Under the pieces are notes generated by a model. The model was given only the letters and a program-made list of their open reading frames with translations. It was not told where the DNA came from and ran no database searches. Below, one piece after another: positions 56,848 to 64,000 of a DNA stretch of 64,000 bases; the first letter of the stretch is position 1; each line of letters starts with the position of its first letter. Source of the stretch: Buxus sempervirens (lineage: Eukaryota; Streptophyta; Magnoliopsida; Buxales; Buxaceae); NCBI GenBank assembly GCA_947561395.2, contig OX387184.1, forward strand, positions 28,448,766 to 28,512,765. Direction: 5' to 3'. A program made the position numbers and the translations under genes.

Positions 56848-57318
56848 TTACTTCTTTAAAAATTTTACGAAGGCATTTAAAACATTGTGAAAATGTTGGC
56901 TTATTGTCTCCCTAGAATGTTGAAATCTATTTTGAGTCATGAAATTTCTCTGGTTACGACCAAGCGTAAGAAGAAACATGCCAAGTTGCTCCTTAATAGT
57001 AATATGCCTTGTAGATTGCAATAGACCTTTGTTTCTCATTGCATTAGCAAGTCGATAGAAGGCATGTTTATCCATACAAGACAAACCATGATACTGTAAT
57101 GAAAAATTTGCTTCAAGCATCTCTTTTAACCAAGCATTAGCTTGTAATATTGAATTGTGCAATGGTTCTTTCCCAATTTTTGAATCAAGATACTCTTCTA
57201 TACAAATGGCTAATGTCAAGTAATATAAAGCCTCAACTTGTTCATCTGAGCTCATCTTGACTCTATGGATAAGCAACCCAAATTGTAAGCTATTTTTAGT
57301 CATAGTTGCATCCAACAT
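56848..57318 (-). pseudogene. PIF/Harbinger transposase, N-terminal part only
   Basis: A 156-codon open frame contains SCMDKHAFYRLANAMRNKGL, ITIKEQLGMFLLTLGRNQRN and RFQHSRETISQHFHNVLNAF, the conserved helical region before the DDE domain of plant HARBI1-like transposases. The catalytic domain should follow, but the frame ends at 56848 where the G-rich repeat begins. It is therefore truncated. Confidence 0.8.
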
Positions 57319-57427
57319 TCTATTAAGATTACTACTTAGTCGATCTCGATAAAGCTATTCTTAGGCAAGAGATAGTGTTGATGTAATAAACGTAACACAT
57401 ATTTCTACAAGTTTATCAATGGATTAG

Positions 57428-57628
57428 CAAGCTGCTTATCAATCTGGAAGGATAGGGACAATAACACAATATGTGATGGTTGTGTGCTCCATTGATATGC
57501 AATTGACCTGGATAATGGCAGGATGGGAGGGGATGAGAAATGATTCACGAGTTATGTTGGAAGCTATAAATGATCCAACTTTGCACTTCCCCTGGGCTCC
57601 ACTAGGTAAAATAGTTGGGAGGGAGGGA
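57428..57628 (+). pseudogene. PIF/Harbinger transposase DDE-domain fragment
   Basis: 67 codons on the opposite strand to the N-terminal piece read TITQYVMVVCSIDMQLTWIM then AGWEGMRNDSRVMLEAI. This matches the middle of the DDE_Tnp_4 domain (PF13359), with the catalytic Asp in the NDSR phrase. It is cut at 57629 by an LTR. The head-to-head arrangement with the N-terminal piece implies an inversion or two different copies. Confidence 0.72.
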
Positions 57629-59123
57629 TGTAACGCCCCGGATCTAGATCTCGTATCCAAACTCGGAGTGTTAAAGTAACAGTGGCCCAAAAGCCTGCTA
57701 AACCAGACAATAATTAAAATTGAACTTTATTCATAATCAGAGTGTGGAAGAAAAATATGAAATCTAAATAAAAGCGTGGATTACATAAATCAAAGTATCC
57801 AATCATAACCATTGATCAACAACAACCATCAATTAAAACTGTCTGGTATGGGTTTAACTACAGTACTCTAAAATAACCCATGATCAAATACTATAAACCT
57901 CCTACTCAAATGAATAGCAAAATAATAAATATCCCTAATCCTACACAGTGAAATAATATTCTTCTTTGTAATTAGAATAGTCCCCTTACCAATCAGGTTC
58001 CGCAACATCCTCACCAATATAATCTGAAAGCAAATCCGATAAAACAATATGAGATAATAAAATCTCAGCAAGTAGCCATGTAGAAAAGAAACCTTTACAC
58101 AGTTCTAAATATGTAAACGAATAATCAGATTAATCCAACAATTTAAATCTCAAAAACAGTCATTTACGATAAGTCTTGCCAAACTCATGAAATAGAGAAT
58201 AGAGAAATGACAAGTTATGCCAATATGCTACCTAACCGATTTACAAGTGGACCAGCTGCTACCGGTCAAGTTATTCAACACCCAATGGAAGAACTCAACC
58301 GATACCGGAGTGAGTTAGCATGTACGGCCCAACCAATCCAGGAGCGGTACCATCCTCGAGATGATGGAATGCCTATGACCCAAAATCCGAACTCTAATAA
58401 CATTTCACTTACTAACTATTCTATGGATCCATGTAAGAGCTAAGCCTACTCAACAGTGGCAAACCAAAAACAATCAATTTAGATACCGGAAACAACATTA
58501 GTAATCCACAAGACAACTCCAAGATACATGGAGGAAATCCAAGTCTCAAACTCAAGCTATATAAGTGAGAATAGTCACATCGAGGTATACAGAGGAAAAT
58601 AATAACAATTCTGCCATAGCAATACTGAAAACATCTTTAGGTAGGTGAAATACAAGTGTACAAACCAATAAAATCAAATAAAGTTTAAAATAAAAGAGTT
58701 TGGAATGATAAACTCGAATAAAAGCTCTTTAGTAGAATGTACCCAAAATCTTTATAAAAATTCGATTTAATCAACGGCTAGCGCAAACAATCTCTAAACA
58801 CTCTAATCTTATTGGTACATATGTTGGAATTCAATAAAAACAATTTTATAATTAAAAACTAGACTAATTTCATAAATATAGATTTACTGTCAGGAGTGCT
58901 TGAGCGACATTGAGCGCTCTTGCAGACACTCTAATAAAATCAACTTCCCAGATTCAGCCGCTCGGGATCGCGCTCAAGCGTTCTCCCAGGCGCTCGGTTT
59001 ACTAAAATTTGCTAACTTTCGCGTTTCAGAATTTTAAAAAAACACAGGCGGGGCACCTTGAGCGGCTCTTGAGTGGTGACAAGCATCCACTCTATACAAC
59101 ATGGCGCCTGGTGTGACACTCGA
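57629..59123 (-). mobile_element. LTR fragment (TGTAACGCCCC family), interrupted by a second LTR
   Basis: It begins TGTAACGCCCCGGATC on the plus strand, the inverse of the ends at 26692 and 29887, so orientation is minus. Blocks 'atctgaaagcaaa.ccgataaaac' and 'cctaaccga' recur in the same order at 59.5-59.8 kb. At 59124 a second copy starts abruptly. A small frame at 58207-58443 is not a gene. Confidence 0.55.
58890..59090. repeat. GAGCG/CGCTC word cluster
   Basis: TTGAGCGACATTGAGCGCTC, CGCTCGGGATCGCGCTCAAGCG, GCGCTCGG and TTGAGCGGCTCTTGAG occur as loosely inverted pairs. The second LTR inserted about 35 bases after this cluster. Confidence 0.6.
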
Positions 59124-61991
59124 TGTAAAGCCCCGGATCCAGGTTTATTTAAACACATAAACCCAAATCTGGTTCGTTAGGGAAAATGGCCCAAACACTA
59201 TTCCAGACTTAAACAACTTCATTTATTATATCAGAGTGCGGAAATAAAATCATCATTCAAAAACGTGGAATTAAACTACCAAAATAATCCTTTTATTTTT
59301 TGGGTTCAACTAAATAACATAAATAACATCCACCAAGGTGTGGATTCAAGATACCAATCATCCTTTAAATAACAATCAAAATACTTAATCAAAATAATAA
59401 AAATAATCCCTAAGAAAATAAATCTAAATGTCTCTCTAAGTCATACACAGGAATAAAATAATCTTCCTCCTGGTATTCACAATATTCTCCCAGTGTCTCT
59501 ACCCCGGCAACGTTCTCTCCAGGAATATCTGAAAACAAAACCGATAAAACAATAATGTGAGAAACACTATCTCAGTAAGCAGTCATGCAAATAGTTGACG
59601 ATAATAAAATATGCAATGCTTAATCCGAATAACCATAATAAGAATCAAGGCAACAATGAAATACAATTTGTCCACCTCATGGAAGTCATGAAATAGTATA
59701 CCAGATAAATAGAGTAGACATGTGTCAATATGCTACCTAACCGAATTACGATGGACTAGCTGCCCTGCAATCTGACGATTCAACACCAACGGAAGAACCC
59801 AACCATGAGTTAGCATGTACGGCCCAACCAATTCAGGAGTGGGTAACGTAGCGACCGACCAATCCAGGAGTGGTACCATCCTTGAGATGATGGAATGCTT
59901 CAGACACAGAATTCAAACCCCTCTAATACACATTTCATTTGCTAGCTATTCTATGGATCCACATAACTGCTAAGCCCACTCAACAGCGAGAAAACCAACT
60001 AGGGTAATGGACATACTTCTCAATGACACCCACCAAATACAGAACCATATCTGTAACCAAATCTGCCCATGCGAGATAAAACAAATCAGGCACCTGCCTT
60101 GTCACACCATGTGACCCAAAAACCAAATAGACTATACCAAGTCATATGTCCAAAACTCCAAGTTTCAACGGGTCAATATGTCCAGAATGTGTATCGACTC
60201 TATCGATGCACACAATACCTTTATATCACCCAACACAAGTGTATGCACACACAAAACCAACCTTGGTTAAAAATAAAACATTTTGGAACAATAGAATCAT
60301 GTAAAAGTTCTTCTTTAGAAACATCTACCCAAAATCTTTATAAAATTGAATTTTAAACTTCCACCAATGCAAACACTTCCCAAATACCCCAATCTTGATG
60401 GTACATAGGCTAAAATTGAATAGAACCACTTCCTTAGTGAAAACTAGGTTGAAAAGTCAAGTTTCCCAAAATCTGACAGACTGGTTGCTCGAGCGGCCTT
60501 ACAAAACAGGTAATTTCAGGGTAGGTCGCTCGATAGGTCGCTCGAGTGACTGTTCTAGCGGTAGTTCAATCTGGGTAAAATTGCTCTCGGGTTTTCAACT
60601 ATATACATAGATCGCTCGAGCGACTGCACAGGTGGTCCGATACATGAAAATCCGTAACTTTGCGAAATTTAATAAAAATTCCACAACTCAATACTCAATG
60701 CATAAAAACCATTCTAAATCATTCCAAAATACATTATACACATGCTAGAACAATTCCCAACACATAAAACATCATAAATAACGAAAACAACGCATTAAAC
60801 ATCGAATAACTATGAATATTGTCTAAACGCGAATTTAGATTTTATGTAAGTGTCAAGGGACTACTTACCTGGTTTTACGAACTTAAATCTCCTTTAAGAG
60901 CTTCGAAATATCACCCGAAGTTTTGTCAAATGATCCCAACAACCCTCGATCACGTCTGGGTTCAAAAATCACACTTTTAAGACTCTCAAACATATGGAAA
61001 TCTCCAAAACAGAACTTATCTCTATAGGGCTCTTACCTGAGTTCTTTGTGCTCGAAAATCCTCTCTTTTCCTTCTCTAAGACGGCTCCAACAGTTGTTTA
61101 GGGTTTAGGTTTTGATCACAAGGCAACTAAGAATAAGAATAGGAAACAATAGAAGTACACGGCTGGTATTTCTGTTTTTGTGATGGACGTGCACAACTCC
61201 ATGCACTACTAGGTCTTTGTTTAATTTATTTTAAAGTCTTTTTACTTATTTGCCCCTCCTTCATTAAACCCACTTAAATCAAACCATCTTAGACCAAATT
61301 AATCCCTTGGGTCAACCAACTATCCTTGGGTTCGACCAACCCCTTTATATTCTCCTTGATTATAATTCAATTAATTCTTACTAATAATGTATTAGCACAA
61401 TAATTAATATATTACAATTATATTTGATCAATAATTAAGAACTCACCTTATATAGGCTCTCCAATCATATCCGGTTCATCTTGAACTCCTTCGGGTTGAA
61501 CCAAGATCTCATCTCCTACATATTGTTAATCAATTAATCTAGTTACTAAAATCTGTGATTTTAAACTTGAGCTTCATTGCAGGTGTCCGCTATATTTCGT
61601 AAATTTCCAGAATTTGCGATTTTCAAACTTCAGATTTGTTTTTTCCAAATTTTTAACACTTTGAATCACTTCCAAATCTTGGGTTTTTATCTTCTAAACA
61701 CTCTAAATTATTCCAGATGATCAAATACATCAAACCACAAGTTGCCATAACAAATCATTCACAAACAACCAGAAAATCTCTCGTTTAAACATGTTCATCG
61801 ATAAACCAACACATATTCGTTTATGCAAGTTGTAAGGGGCTACTTATCTCTCTTCTGAGATTAAATCCTTCTCCAAACAATCCAAAAATTAACCTCCAGT
61901 AAATCCCACGAACTCAGCAACTCCTTTCTAATTTATCATTATAAATGTGCGCACCTGAAAAAAAGGTCGCACTGGTAGAAAACGGGAAATC
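59124..61991 (-). mobile_element. LTR and internal remnants (TGTAAAGCCCCGG copy)
   Basis: It begins TGTAAAGCCCCGGATCC and repeats the block order of the previous LTR. 60400-61060 holds 'gagcg' words, splice-like 'cttacct' phrases and an inverted promoter-like region. Beyond about 61.1 kb I cannot assign the sequence. No gene is recognised. Confidence 0.45.
60484..60630. repeat. GCTCGAGCGAC palindrome cluster
   Basis: GCTCGAGCGGCC, GGTCGCTCGATAGGTCGCTCGAGTGAC and ATCGCTCGAGCGAC fall within about 150 bases. The word is the same as in the neighbouring LTR cluster at 58.9 kb. Confidence 0.7.
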
Positions 61992-62001
61992 GGAGTCGCC
62001 A
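61992..62001 (-). other. Primer binding site-like sequence, arginine-tRNA type
   Basis: Minus-strand TGGCGACTCC lies five bases from the LTR end at 62007, as in the copy at 13045. Confidence 0.6.
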
Positions 62002-62006
62002 CCGCC

Positions 62007-64000
62007 TGATGGGGTGCAGGCGGACACCTGGGTGCCTAAGTTAGTCTAATTGGTTGGTCTACGGCTTGAGATTCTAAGTAAGGTCTCAGTTGCGGTTCGA
62101 GGAAGTCCGTAGACACCCCGATCCGCCCCGTCGGTTGACGGGTCCCTTAGAGTTTCCTAGGATTGAGTCAACTTTCTATTTGGTTCTCACCCGATTCCTA
62201 ATCCAGCATGCCATTTAGTTAGGTCTTGGCGGGACTACCTAAGTGGTGTGGGTCCCTTTAGTTGATTTTATCTTGCTTTACTTAGGTGATCTGGGTCTGA
62301 TTGGGTGGGCCCCGTTGGAAGATCCACGATGTCCTTGGTGGGCTTGGGTAAGCCCATGTACCCATGTGGGCCTCTTTCTAAGCCTAGGAGGCCCTGTGGG
62401 CTTAGGTGAAATGAATTGATTTTATATTAAGGTTTAAGTTTGGAACTTAAGTAATTTTCATGTCAGAAGTGAGTCGGCATTGGTTTGCGGGCCCCTGGGT
62501 GGGCCCCCATGTGGGTTGCCAAAAATTTTTTAACTTATCTTGCTTATATTGGCCAAAATGAATTGGACATCGGGCTTGGGGCCTGTAGTCCAAATTTGGG
62601 CTTGAAAGCTCGGTTCCTTGAGGTTTAGGGTTTGCACCCTTCTTAGGTTTAGTTAATGGGCCTTGGCGGACCTGATAGGCCCTTACCCGGAGTCTCGGCC
62701 AAACCATGCATTTCACACTTCATTCCACAAACAAGATTCGGGTGGGCCGCATTGGGTTTAGCCCGCCCGGTTCAACGGGTTGATTTCGATTAATCTTGCT
62801 TATTTGCATGCTTTCCGGTTTAGTGGGCTTGGTGGGCCTCGTTGGAAGGCCCACTAGTGTTCCAAGTTGGACCAGTGGTCCAGGTACCATGTTGGGTTTC
62901 CGGGTCTATTGGTTCATTCGGTTTAGTTATGAGATTATTCAAATCAATGAAAATCAAAGATCACACATAAAAATGCATTTTAAGGGTTTTGCAATGGGGG
63001 TGGTTTCATGGGCTTCCTAGGGGCTTTCAGTAGTTGTGTGGGCCCCTGCATGGGCCCACAATGGTTTAGGTAGTGGAGAAGCACCTCATTTGGTCTCTTT
63101 CGGGAGTTTCGCAATCATGGGAGGGGGAAGGAGGGAGGTATGGGGCTGCTGCCCCCACTCACTTTTCAACCACCTACAGCAGTGAGACAGAGGTTTTGGC
63201 ACCCCTGTTTGGTCTCCAAATTCATACACATACAGCAAGCCTCGAATATCAACACACAACCTAAGGCTAAGGACCTAACAAATGCCAATAACCCCCAAAC
63301 AATTACACATGCCCAGCAAACAATAAGAAAAATAAATGACAATAACAATGGCCTTTAAAGGAAGCTAAGCAATGCTAATAATAATGGCCTTTAAAGGAAG
63401 CTAAGCAATGCTAATAACAATGGCCTTTAAAGGAAGCTAAGCAATGCTAAGGATGGACCAAAGATAACATAAAGGTTATAGAAGGGAAGGGGACCTTCAT
63501 ACATGCCACTCCGACAATGACATATCTTGTGTGTGCACAAGCCAAACGACAAGTGAAGGGCTGCTGTAGGATGGGGAGGCATGGTTACTAACCACCGAGC
63601 AGCAAGTAAAAAAAACATGGGTACACAGAGATATATTGAGATTCAAAATAGTGGCCTCTTGGCTCGGTAAAAACAACAGCGGGGCATGCTACATATCCAC
63701 AAAAAAACAGTAGGTGAAGGAGGTAATGGATCATGTTCATGCAAACACATAGCAAGACATGGTGCTGTCTCCAACAGCACCTCTCATGGATTTTCCCCGG
63801 GGGTCATTTGGGGTTAAGGAGCATACTTTTTAATGTAGGAACAGATGCATGCTAAGGGATATGGCCACAGCAAAAACACACCAAAAGAAAATGAAAATGT
63901 AAACGAAAAGTGAGAGAAGAGATAATGTCAAGAAGGGTAATGGGGGGTTTACTTCGGGGTACATTGGACCAAAGAAGAGAGGAACATTCTCCTCTAATAA
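62007..64000 (-). mobile_element. LTR fragment (TGTAAGCACC family), 3' part, runs out of window
   Basis: Read on the minus strand, its end (…ggggtgtctacggacttcc…CACCCCATCA) matches the end of the LTR at 13039. It contains GGGCC palindromes near 62300-62340 and 62820-62850. No gene is present; the short frames are unrelated to known domains. Confidence 0.55.
63348..63455 (+). repeat. Three-copy 36-bp tandem repeat
   Basis: Units beginning 'atggcctttaaaggaagcta' start at 63348, 63384 and 63420. Confidence 0.92.

Overview
The window is nuclear DNA of a flowering plant, probably a eudicot with a large, repeat-filled genome. The evidence is many plant LTR retrotransposon pieces, CACTA, hAT and PIF/Harbinger DNA transposons, plant-type introns, and almost no ordinary host genes. 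I cannot name the species. Nothing bacterial is present, and I saw no tRNA or rRNA gene.

Layout. 1-726 is the end of an LTR on the minus strand. 727-2098 is a dispersed repeat with a second copy near 30.9-31.6 kb. 2107-3236 is a non-autonomous hAT element. About 4.4-13.0 kb is a run of nested LTRs whose 3' ends abut arginine-tRNA-type primer sites. 14985-17135 is a deleted CACTA element, and 18349-18762 is a MITE. 22228-23871 and 24383-26692 are solo LTRs. 26.8-29.9 kb holds a minisatellite and another LTR. From 31.6 kb a PIF/Harbinger-like region begins; it contains an exon of a serine carboxypeptidase-like gene and is split by the main feature of the window. The Harbinger remains resume at 54.2-57.6 kb (Myb/SANT-like pseudogene, G-rich tandem repeat, two transposase pieces). 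57.6-64.0 kb is more LTR sequence.

The main feature is a 20,991-bp Ty3/gypsy element at 33213-54203, in minus orientation. It has two 1,820-bp LTRs that differ at about three bases plus two single-base indels by eye, a perfect 5-bp target duplication (CATGG), an arginine-tRNA-like primer site and a polypurine tract. One continuous frame encodes gag, protease, reverse transcriptase, two RNase H domains and integrase, which places it in the Tat lineage (Ogre/Retand group). That frame has no frameshift but carries five in-frame stops.

Downstream of pol, on the opposite strand, lie two intact genes with introns. One encodes a predicted 826-aa plant mobile domain protein in six exons. The other encodes a predicted 530-aa protein resembling DUF7745, in two exons. 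All six coding introns are phase 0. An array of short inverted repeats with the word CCCGTA...TACGGGC lies in each LTR, in the leader before gag, and in front of each antisense gene. Similar arrays with a different word occur in most other LTRs here. The intact antisense genes inside a decayed element, and these word-swapped hairpin arrays, are the observations most worth following.
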